Shown here piece after piece: positions 1-12,900 of a stretch of 36,814 nucleotides of DNA. The notes under the pieces are model-generated. The model saw only the letters and a program-made list of their open reading frames with translations. It was not told where the DNA came from and searched no databases. The stretch is taken from NCBI GenBank assembly GCA_002751075.1, contig NAOQ01000274.1:8857-45670 (forward strand). Direction: 5' to 3'. How positions within the stretch are numbered: the first letter of the stretch is position 1; each line of letters opens with the position of its first letter. A program made the position numbers and the translations under genes. The stretch is from Ichthyophonus hoferi (Eukaryota > Opisthokonta > Ichthyosporea > Ichthyophonida > Ichthyophonidae).

Positions 1-81
<81 letters not shown>

Positions 82-843
82 TAATAGCAATACCAGTAAT
101 AATAATAATAATAAATGCCACATTATTTTGACCCATCCACACCAAGTATAAACGTATAGTAATAGTATGACACGACATCATAGAGATTAAGCACGCTTTG
201 CAATAGTATATTTCGATTACAACTAATCCAATTTATAAACTAAACCAAATTAATATCATCTATTGGTTACATTAAATTTACATTTTTAAAGCAAGTCACA
301 ATAACTTATTAAAGCTCACAAAGCAAAAATGCATCTGGTTGGTTGATCTGGAGGCAGTCAATGTGGTGGCTCTTTAAATTAGCCAATGACAAGGTGTGAT
401 CAGTTTATGTTATCTCCCGATCGCGATTATAGTGCTGGTACAGTTATAATATAGCTTATATAACAGTATATAATACATATTTTATTATTCATATGATATG
501 CATATGGGACGTATATAGTATATTTTTGAAGTATTTTGATTTGAACCATACGATTCATTTTTATTTAATTACTGCTTTTATTTTTAAAAGCCATTTCGGT
601 TCTACAATCCTATATTAAGGTTTGAGGCTGCGGTGTAGAAGTAGAAGTAGTTTCACAGCCCGAGAGACTAAAACCAAAGACAGATATATAGTGACAACCG
701 AACTTAACAATCAAAACATCAACGTGTTATCTACTTATTCTTCAATCGATTGAAACACAAGAAACACACTCTTAGGGCCGTTTTCTCCTAATATTATCAA
801 TAGCTAGATACAAAATTCTTTTAAGTATTTTTTACTTAGTATC
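1..843. other. Region upstream of PPP6R, with a TAA array at its left end
   Basis: Positions 1 to about 114 are an almost pure TAA trinucleotide array. The rest is AT-rich and I see no coding exon in it. A CCAAT motif lies at 383-387, and a slightly more GC-balanced stretch at about 600-700 may be 5' UTR or promoter. The first gene starts at 844. No clear TATA box can be singled out in such AT-rich sequence. Confidence 0.5.
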
Positions 844-3800
844 ATGTTTTGGAAAAGCAGTTTCCATGCAACGTCGAGTATCGACACCATCCTTGATAAG
901 GAGACCTTCACATTGACAGAGGTAAAGTTTTTCAATGTGTTCAAATTTTATTACTCTTTTTTTAAAGGAGGTTTAAAATTTAAAATTTGAAATGAAGTGT
1001 AGTTAGTTTGTATTGTTTTATTGCTGTTTTTATCTTGTCTTTAAATTTTTTTTTTTTTTTCATGAGTTTTAAATTTACGATTTTAACAGGGTCTGATTTT
1101 ATTTTGTAATATTTTGTTATATATTTTTGTTTTCTGGATGTGTTATGTGTTTTATTTTGGCTACAACAAGGACTTTATGATACGATAATATTGTTTATAT
1201 GCTATTATTACTATTACCTATCTGTAGCATTCTATATACAATATACTTACAACAATATTAATACGTGTTCCTCCTCATATTATACCACAATATCCACCTA
1301 CAATCATTCTGTCTTATCTCTTTCACCATTTATGCGTTTATATGTATATTTGGATATAACTATAACTATTATTCTACGCACTATATCCCACTGTATATCA
1401 TTCACACTGTATCATACTATATCTTACTATATCCTATTTTAACATATACACTGTATTCCAGTATATCCTTCCATGCACTACTATATATTGTGATATCGTA
1501 CCATATCGTACTATATCCTACTACATAATACTATATAATGCACAATATATCCTTCTATACCCTACTGTATCTTTCTATATCTTGCTATATCTCACTATCC
1601 TATCATATCTTACCATATTACCCTATCCTACTGTATCCTATATATCATCTATATTTTATCCTATTCTACCTATCTTACCGCATCCTACCATATCCTACCA
1701 CATTTTATCACATCCTACCATATCCTGCCCTATCCTATCCTATACTACCCTATTTTACCCTGTCCTACCCTATCTTATCATAACTTATATGCACCCTATA
1801 GGTCCTTGAAGAAGAATCCTTACTACAGGAGACAAAGTCACAAAACAAGAAATTACTAGATTAGTACGTAACATAACATCCTTTTTAACTCTTATATCCT
1901 ATTGGTGTGTTGTTTTATATCAACGTATTCTACTCGTACCCTTTCTCCCCCTTCCCTTATGCCCACTGTACTATATATGGTTATATTTATTATATTACCA
2001 TAGCCTCTATTCTCTTTATACACGTACATATACTTTGTCTGTAAAAATGTCACAATTATTCTAATCGAATAATGTATTAGTGTACATGCATTACTATATA
2101 CTCATGTTATTCTATATAGAGAGAGTATAGTATAATATAATTATATCTATAGTTTGTATATAAGAATATAAAAGCAGTATGGGTTGTACTGATTAGTAGC
2201 ATAATTAATAATATAATTAATTACACATTAGTAATATAGTTTCACGTAGCATAGTATATACATATATATAAATACACACAGATATATGTACATATGTATG
2301 TTTTTCTCTGTATAGGATGTGTAGTTATATGAATTTATATGGTATTTGTTATTGTGCTGATTGTTTTGATTGTCTGGCTTTATATCATACCTATGATATA
2401 TATGCTTGTATACAGGATCATATATGCTCCCTGTCATGCCTTTTATGTATAGATGGGTCTACACCTATCACATACACATTTATATAACACTATGAACTCT
2501 TATACATACTATTACATCTTATGCGTATCGGCAGGCTTCATGTCATGTCTATTATATATATGTTATATCATGTCATACCATATATTATTATACAATACTC
2601 TATAATACCTAAAAATACCCAACAATGATACATCATTATTCAATACGATAGAATACAATCCTATATAATACCATATAATACCTTACAATAAAGTACTATG
2701 TAATACTCTACAATACCTTACCATAGTATATGCTACACAGTACTATATAATACAACACCATATAATATTATGCAATATCTTACTATACCATACAATACTA
2801 CACAATATCATGCATTATTATAGAATACTATATAGTACCATATAGTACCACACAATACAGTATCTTATCATATCATACCATACAATACAATACAATACCA
2901 TATAATGGCATACAATACAATACAATGCCATAGACTACCATATAATGCAATACAATGCAATACAATACTATATAATGCCATACAATACAATACAATGCCA
3001 TAGACTACCATATAATGCAATGCAATGCAATACAATACTATGTAATGCCATGAATACAGTACAACACCATATAATACCATACAAGACCATACAGTACAAT
3101 ACCATATACTACCATGCAATACAATACCCCGCATTACAATATAATACTGTAAAACACAATAAAATACAATGCAATGCATACAATACAATACGTTACCATA
3201 CAATACTATACAATACTATACCATCTAGCTTTTTATCTCACTTAAACTCACTATACACCGCTTCTTTAGACTATATATTCATTCCTTATTATTATTTCAT
3301 TAAGGTATTTATCTAGTTTATTAAAACTATAACTTCAACACTCTTACAGTACAAACATATTTTTATAGTATCATCTGCATGTATATATCAGTTTATATTT
3401 TATACTAGTTTATATATGGTACATATCTGTTGTGGTGTATATTATATATGACACAAATACATTATTACGATTGTACATTAATCGCGCATCATTTGATACG
3501 ATTGATGGGTAAATAATAGCCAATTGATTGCTTTTATATTTTTCATTCATTAGCAACAATTACGTCATTAGGAGACCACATTGTCCATCTAGGCCTAGTA
3601 GGGTTGGAGACCCTTTGTATAAACGGTGCTAATTTAATTTTAATATTAAAACTCCTCGAGCGCCAATCAAATCAAGGGGCTGATAATTAAAAGATCGTGG
3701 ATCTATTTGAAATTCCCACATCTTATCTTGACATTTCACATTTACATACCCTATATGGATACATACATACCTACATACATACCATATATGGGGCCACGAA

Positions 3801-6800
3801 CTGTATATTAGCATGCTAATATATTTTGAGGGAAATACTGTTCTTTTTTTTTTTTTTCGAGTCACTACTGACCCGAATTGGAAGGCTTTAGATAATTGGT
3901 TGCTATACTATAAAAATAGCCATACATGTCATGTCATGTTGTTAGATTATAACCATCTCTTGCAATAAAACGTTCAAATTTTCAAGAATTTCTTCCTTTT
4001 AAAGTTTAAGGCCAAATGCGGAAATTAGATAAAAATTTATTTATTTTTAAATACTTTAAATTTTAAAATGGTCAGGTGTACCTAATCTGCCGGTGTATTC
4101 GGTTGTGATATCATCTATTTAATTCAGTTAGAAACAGATTAGGATTAAACGGAACCATCCAGTTGGTGAATCTATTAATCATTATTTTTAAACTGGCATG
4201 TTAAATTTAAATTTATATTCTTTTATTTCCCCTTAATGATTGAGTTTGGTGTAAGCTAATCATATTAATCACACTATTTACATGTTATTATTGGATAAGG
4301 AATTTTATTCTTTTGATTACCGGGGATTTTAATGACAATACACCCATTACTATCCTTACACAAAATGTTATTGGGTAAAAAGTACTGAAGGTTAATTACA
4401 CTAATTACAGTCTCACTCAATCGGATGTGCTGGAACAACTAATACATTACGTCATCAATGAGCCTGAGAGGGGTCTCAGCTTTGCAGTGCAGTTTAGGTT
4501 AGCTCACAATAGCATGCTATATTATGCAACATCATATGCACTATCACACATACTCATATATTATTACATATACTAACATTCTATAATATCATACAATATC
4601 GGATATACTATCCTACATACTATCCTACATACACTATTCTACATACTATTCTACATACTATCCTACATACTATTCTACATAATATCCTACTTACTATCCT
4701 ACTTACTATTCTATATACTATCTTACATACTATCCTATATATTATTATACATACTATCATCTATACTACCAGATCACTAACTATTTGAAGTAATACGCGT
4801 AGAAAGATAAATATACATGATTTTAAAATTATATATATATATATAAATATATATATATATTTATCAATAGTTACCTAAACCCATAAATATATATATGGTT
4901 AATGATTTTAAAAGGTTTGTACCACTCACATGTCTCTATTTAGATATCCCAATATAGTATGTGAGGTATTGGCATCTGAAGTTCAGCCAATCTGCGACGC
5001 GATAGGAGATAGCAAGATCTTTCTAGGAATGTATGTATATATATATATATATATATATGGTGTATATGTAGATTGTATTATATGTATTATATAGCTTCTA
5101 AATATTTTAGATATTTAAATATATCATACGATAAGATATAATAATGCATTATAAAATATAACATATGATATGATATAATATTGGATTATAACATACAGCA
5201 TGATATGATAGGTTATAGTTAGGTATGATAAAATATAACATGATGTGATAGGTTATAGTAGTGTATGATAAAATATAACATGGTATGATAGGTTATGATA
5301 ATGTTATAAAATATTGCATGATATAATAGATCAAGCTTAATGAACCATGCTATAATAAAGTAATGACGTATTGCAATCAATTCATGTAATTAGTGTTTAC
5401 CTCTCCCATTGGTGCGATAAATACAGCATGTTATGATATAATATATATAATATCATATAATACTATATGGTCCGATACATTGCTTTGTAACATGATATTG
5501 TATAATATTATAGTATAATATCCTATACCATTATCAGACAATACAATCAACTATAATCCTATATGATATATAATGCATTTACATAATATACATATAGCCC
5601 TATACCACCCATGTGTTATTTATATGTTTTAAAACATTAGCATGATTGACCCGTCTGATGCATTATTTTTTATAACTCGATATTATCTAGTATTATATCA
5701 TGTTTAAATATATATATATATATATATTGTTTTATAGTATAATATACCGCTATCACGCCATATACGCGTTATTTATATATTTTGAATTATTAACATGATT
5801 GGCGGTTTAATAGGCTCTGGGACTTTTTGAAGCAATCAGGTCCCCTCCATCCGTTACTGGCGAGTTTTGTTTGTAAAATCCTGTGTGTACTATTGGATAG
5901 GAAGAGAGAGGAGGTAATTACAGTCTCTACTATATACTCCTACATGCATGCATGTTATATGTTGTATTGGGTTAGATTGTATTATATCGGATTGTATTGT
6001 ATTGTATTGTACTGTATGGCATTGTATTGTTTTAATTGTATTATATTATGTTATACTATATTCTATTATATTCTATTATAGGATATTTTTATTATATTAT
6101 ATTAGATATAGCGTTGTATTATATTACTATCTGATATATTGTAACGGGTTACACCATACTTGCATATTCTATTACAATTTATTATATTATTGTCTATTAT
6201 ATTACATTGTGTTATTTTATCCATATATACATACATACACACTACACATGCACGTAAATATGACACCCAGAAATATAATCATTGTGTTTTCCTATCTAGC
6301 CAACCTATAGTAAAGCGTATATAAAACTATATAGGCACTAATTGCATGATGACCCACCAATGCAGTCCTTAGAATGCCTCAAGCAGTCTCCAATCATTAT
6401 AGACTGTATGATACGTCACCTGGATACAGCGGCCATTGGAGATCTATTAATACATATGGTGCAGGGAACCGATAGTAAGGGCATGACCAATCCTGATATG
6501 CACCGGGTAGGTATGGTATGGTTATAATTAATTAGTGGTAGTAGTATTATTGGTTATTATTGTTATTAAGAGTTGCAGTATTTTGGTTATTATTAATTAG
6601 TAGTGGTAGTATTATTGGTTATTGTTATTCGTAGTGGTCGTATTATTGATTATTGTTACTAGTGGTAGTATTATTGGTTATTATTAATTAATAGCGGTAA
6701 TCTTATTGGTTATTGTTATTAGTAGTGGTAGTATTATTGGTTATTGTTATTGGTAGGAGTAATATTATTGGTTATTATTAGTTAGTTAGTAGTAGTAGTA

Positions 6801-6809
6801 TTATCGGTA

Positions 6810-6860
<51 letters not shown>

Positions 6861-6885
6861 TATTATTATTATATTATTATTATTA

Positions 6886-6916
<31 letters not shown>

Positions 6917-9900
6917 GTTGTTGTTATTATTATTACTACTATTACTACTATTTTTTATTAATACTATTATTATTATTGGGAATACATATACATGGAGATG
7001 TATATATCATTTTCTACATTATATTATAGTCTACCTATTTGGGTGTATATATATTACATATTCTTAGATAAGGCAGTGGTGATCAAAGTATGTATAGATT
7101 ACATCATATAATATGATGTATCATTTCATATCCTATCGTATAATATCTTGTAATATCATATCATATCCTGCATTACCATGCAATCTCTCCATCTATATAT
7201 CTGTCTATATATGTCTATTACAAGGTCTATTTATACTAACATGTCGTACCTAACAGTGGCTAAGTGAACAGAAATTAATTTATAAACTCGTAAGCGGATT
7301 GGATTCCAAGAATTCAATAGAGGTAAGAGGCAGTCCCTGGAATGCTTCTAATTGGCTTATACTTAGTTTATATAATTTATAATATATTAACTATGCAGCA
7401 TTTATATTTTATATATGATTATGATTTATTCATGCTAGCAGTATAACTATTCTAAAGGACAATGAAGAGAAAAAAGTGAGTAACATAGTCATAGTCCCAT
7501 GATATATCATTCATCTAAACATAGCTGCCAATGAATATTAAGGATATAATTATATAATTATACTACGCCCACTCCTAAGTTTAAATCAATCGCCATTCCG
7601 CTAATGCATCACTCCCAGTACACAGTATATATATTATTGGTAACCACATGGCGGCTATTCCATTATTTCTATCTCTACTCAATGTCTTTGTTTTTTATAT
7701 GCGATGAGGTTTTAAAATTAAAAACTATCTATCCAATAGTATATTTAAAATGAATTCCTTGTTAGTTTGTTGTCATTTCCACTTTTTTAATTATCTATCT
7801 GGCCTACAATATATATATGTATGGTGTGATATGTCACTAGAGGGATGGTAAAGGACCAATGGGGTAGACCCGATAGAGTCTAGGTCTAAACATATACATA
7901 CATACATATATATATTCTACTGTACATCCTATCATGCATTCATACTATTATATTATTATACATACATACATACATACACCCACCCATACATACTATCATA
8001 GTATGCGATTGTTATTAGTAATATTAGTCATATTCTTCAATTTACAACATCCTAACCACCTCCCTCCCTCCTTGCTCCCCTCCTCTCTCCCTCCCTTATA
8101 ATTTTTAAAATTTTAATACACCAACCAGGTACATAACAACACAGCCCAAGTTATAATTGACTTAGTTACTGCTAGAGAGGATCTGTTCTCTATGATCTTT
8201 ACAGACACACAGGTTGCACAGTTGACAAAGGATATGTATACGTAGGTTTATATTATCACTATATTATAGTATAGCTATGCCTTGTGATTGCATATTAGAA
8301 CGTTTTTAATTTAAAGGATGGTCAGTGTGATTGGTCTATGTGTATGGAAATGGATTGGAATATGTATAATTGTGAATTTTGATATAATATGTATGTGAAA
8401 GTATATGTATCTATATGTATCTATATGTATCTATAATCAGTATATTGCTGAAAATGCGCACACACACAGATATATATATACCATATCTAACATAGGTCAC
8501 AGATTGTAGTTCCCCCTAGAGCTATCATAAACACTTTCAAAATGTATATATCTTTTAATACCCGTATACAGTCTTGTACATACCTGCCTACCTACCTACC
8601 TACCCACTTACCTACCTACCTACCTACCTACCTACTTACTTACCTACCTACTTTCCTAAACATATACATATAGCGATGAAACCCTGGATCACCTACTTGA
8701 TTTAATGTTTAACGACAATACCGTGTCCTCTGCCGTTATGGCTGGAATGCAAGTTCTTAATAGTCTGTTCCACTGCCACTCAGTCCAGACTACACCCCTA
8801 CCCAACCAAGGATTCACCCCGTATGTATCGCTATTATTATTATTATTATTGTTATTATTATTATTATTATTAGTAGCATTAGTATTAGTGTTGGTGTTAG
8901 TATTATTATTATTATTATTATTATTATTTTATGATGATATATTAGTATTATTATTATTAATATTATTACTATTACTATTACTATTTCTATTGGTAGTATT
9001 AGTATTAGTATTAGTGTTAGTGTTAGTATTATTATTGTTATTATTATATGATGATATGGTATGATACTGTAAGATATACTATGGTATAGTATCATAAGAT
9101 AAGATAAGATATGAAATAATATATACCCCAACCCTAACCCACCTCCTTCCCTAAAGTATGACATAGTATGCTATAATATAATATAGTATAATATGGTATC
9201 AAATAGTATCATATAGTATAAGAGTATACTATACTATAATATAATATACTATGACAGACTATAATATACTACTGCATCAGCGCTTACCCCCCCTTTCTAC
9301 CCTACCTACCCTACCTCCAGTGAAATACAAGACCTATGGAAGGAGGAGCACGCTATGATCCAGCTAGTGAAGAACCACCTTGTATCTCGTTTGCACCAAT
9401 TACATAAACTATTAAGCGACTCTACAGTATGTGTTTGTGTAGTTATGGTTATGTGCTACTGTATGGTCATGGATCATAGTGATATAGTAAAATATAAGAT
9501 AATATGATTTATGATAGTGCATTATAGTGCATTATAGTGCATTATAGTGCATTATAGTGTATTATGTATTGGCTGGATATTAAATATAATCCAATTTATC
9601 TTACTGTGATATAATATCATATGATATAATATAATGCAATATGCGATATTATAATGCGATATTATATATCACAACATAACATAATACAATAAAATACAAT
9701 ATGCATCAAGCAACGCTCCCCCACCCAACTACCACTAACCTTACACATCCTATCCTATATTCCCAGGACTATTCCGTTTCCCTGACAACAGGTGTAATAA
9801 CCAATCCTGTGGGTGTGCTCCGTCTACGTCTCCTGCAACTATTGGTTAGTCTAGCAGAGTCGCGTGACCCAGCCGTCTTTGCTGCTTTTTCAGAAGAGGG

Positions 9901-12900
9901 AATAATATCTACCTGCTTGGTGAGTGGATAGTTTAATTTTAAATTAATTTTAATATGAATAATAGACCAATTAGCATAGTATATTAAATCACATCCTTTT
10001 ATTATATGTGCCGATGATCTTACCGATTGGCCTTTTCTAAGTATATGCGATATGTTATCGTGATTATAATGCCTATTATCATTGTTATATATATATATTA
10101 TCATAATTATATTTTATAATATAATACAAGATAATATAATACAATACATATAAAAATACCTAGATATATGTATCTATACCATAATGTCTCTATATCTTTT
10201 TCAAAATACCTTTCTCTGTTCTTTGTTATAAGGCCTATGCTTATCTTTTGAGTATAGGGAGCAAATATTCACAATTCTCTATCACAGGATCTGTTTTTTA
10301 CCTATAAATGGAATAATTTCCTCCACTCATCTGTAGCTAGACTGATTGAAGTGATCTGTAAACCAGATGATCCGGCCGAGACGTACGACATTCTTAAAAC
10401 GGTGCGTCGGCGTGATTGATACACACATGTATAACATGTATACTACTGTAATCATATGTAATATGTATGGTATGATAGGATATATTTATATAATATAATA
10501 TAATATAATATAGTATCCTACAATATAATATAATATAATTATAATATAGTATAATAGACTTTGGATGTTAATATAAATGTATACTAGTCGCTGTCTATGC
10601 ATAGATATAATATGTAAAGTAGAATTGTCTAACAATATATATAATTGCATCGTTTTTGTTGACTGTTGGATTATTATTATTATTTATTTATTTATTATTA
10701 TTCTTTTTATTATTATTATCACTATTATTGTTATTATTTGATCTCATATAGTCTAAATTATATACATAGCTTACCATTGGTGGCCATACCAAAGATGCAA
10801 TTTATCCTCCCTTGCCATTGATCTAGATTATCTCACTATCTACCAATCCTATCACACACGGCTGTGAGGTGTTATCTGATAGAGTGTGTCAATAGCAGGT
10901 AATTAACGACTACCAATTGCCTGAGCGGATCATAGCAGCATCCGCAGCGAATGATGAATCAGTGTAGGTGACCATATATAGGCATAGTGTACTATATATT
11001 ATATTATATTGTACTATGTCATACCATATTATACTATACTATATTATACTACATTATACTAGACTATATTGTACTATATTATACTATACTATACTTTACC
11101 GTATCACCCTATATCCTATATGGCACTGTCTGTCTTTATCCTCATTGTCATTCACCAATCCTAAAGACCCCTGCATATTTCTATTTATAGTAATCATTAG
11201 AACCTTTTACGTTTTTCTCATACTTACTGTTCATTGGGTATACAGTGCGGCAGGCCATGGTCGCCATGGTTATATGGGTCATGTGATGTGTATGGCAACC
11301 AATCTGAACATCGTATTGTCAAGCCAGCCTGCAGGTACATAGAGATGGGTGGTTTTTATTGGGTTTTGAATAGAGGGGGGTAAATAGATTTAATTATCTC
11401 ACTGATTGGATTATGATGATTTTTATTAGTGGGATATCCTTGTCTTAAGATGAGAAATTATCTAATATAATGATCACAACTATTAATCGCCATCGCGCCT
11501 ATTATATCTAAGATTGCATATTATAATTTAGCTTATGTTCTAATTTGGTATGAGTTTGTAAGGGAAACAAACCACGAACAAACTAACATATGATCTGAAA
11601 TTATCAGTAAAATCTGATTAATTTTAAAACCCAACTTCAATTTTTTTTAGTTAAGCGCTAATCTCAATATTGATTGAAAATTTTAAAATGCTGTAATCGA
11701 ACAAATGGAACGTGTAATCATTGCCTTGAAAAAGCAAATATGGTTACCATGAAAGGAAGCGCCAATTACAATTTAATGAGACGGCCTGATGCTATAGGGA
11801 TGGATAATGTTACACAAATGATTAGAATTGTATTATATTATATTATATTATACTTTATTATATTGCATTTTATTATACGAAGGATTTCATGTTTTGATAG
11901 GATACGTTTTAATGAATTTGTATGTTATAGGAAATGACTGATCATAATTCAACGTATATATATACTTACTATCATACCTATTATCAAACATACTATCGGA
12001 TATACATACATGCATTATATTGTGCGTACTATAATACACTTGTAAATACTATTATAAATACTATTATACATACATACATACATACGATCATACATACATA
12101 TATACACAGATCTACATATAGTATCCGGGTGGACTGAGTTTGTTCACGATAAACTCAATCCACACAACGATCTGATTAGCAAGCCTCTAGGGGGTCATCG
12201 ACCTGCCCTAGGGACATATGATAGTGATGATGATTATAGAGAAATGGATAATAGTGATGCCATGGTGTGTATAGTAATAGTAATAGTAGTAGTATTAGTA
12301 TTAGTATTAGTAATAGTATTAATAATAGTAATAGTAATAGTATTAGTATTAGTATTAGTATTAGTATTAGTATTAGTATTAGTATTAGTAATCGTATTAG
12401 TATTAGTAATAGTATTAGTATTAGTATTAGTAATAGTATTAGTAATAGTATTAGTATTAGTATTATTATTATCANNNNNNNNNNNNNNNNNNNNNNNNNN
12501 NNNNNNNNNNNNNNNNNNNNNNNNNNNNNNNNNNNNNNNNNNNNNNNNNNNNNNNNNNNNNNNNNNNNNNNNNNNNNNNNNNNNNNNNNNNNNNNNNNNN
12601 NNNNNNNNNNNNNNNNNNNNNNNNNNNNNNNNNNNNNNNNNNNNNNNNNNNNNNNNNNNNNNNNNNNNNNNNNNNNNNNNNNNNNNNNNNNNNNNNNNNN
12701 NNNNNNNNNNNNNNNNNNNNNNNNNNNNNNNNNNNNNNNNNNNNNNNNNNNNNNNNNNNNNNNNNNNNNNNNNNNNNNNNNNNNNNNNNNNNNNNNNNNN
12801 NNNNNNNNNNNNNNNNNNNNNNNNNNNNNNNNNNNNNNNNNNNNNNNNNNNNNNNNNNNNNNNNNNNNNNNNNNNNNNNNNNNNNNNNNNNNNNNNNNNN

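Noticed and set aside
2868-3316. Opposed open frames over 100 codons in PPP6R intron 2
   Set aside because: Both strands are open because the degenerate ATACA repeat lacks stop codons. Composition (Y, I, N, Q or C, V, L) is purely repeat-driven.
6810-7067. Long leucine/isoleucine open frame
   Set aside because: It is the translation of an ATT trinucleotide array inside PPP6R intron 6, with no start context, motif or splice link.
9124-9142. Telomere-like CCCTAACCC
   Set aside because: Only one partial unit within a C-rich patch; no array.
8829-9164. Leucine/valine (+) and isoleucine (-) open frames after PPP6R exon 9
   Set aside because: Only 8705-8820 is coding (it is part of exon 9). The remainder translates ATT and AGTATT arrays on either strand.
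10830-10898. Possible extra PPP6R exon just before exon 13 (reads IISLSTNPITHGCE)
   Set aside because: It would need a 30 bp intron or hit an in-frame TAG, and exon 12 joined directly to exon 13 gives the spacing expected in SAPS proteins (ETYDILKT then VINDYQLPERI).
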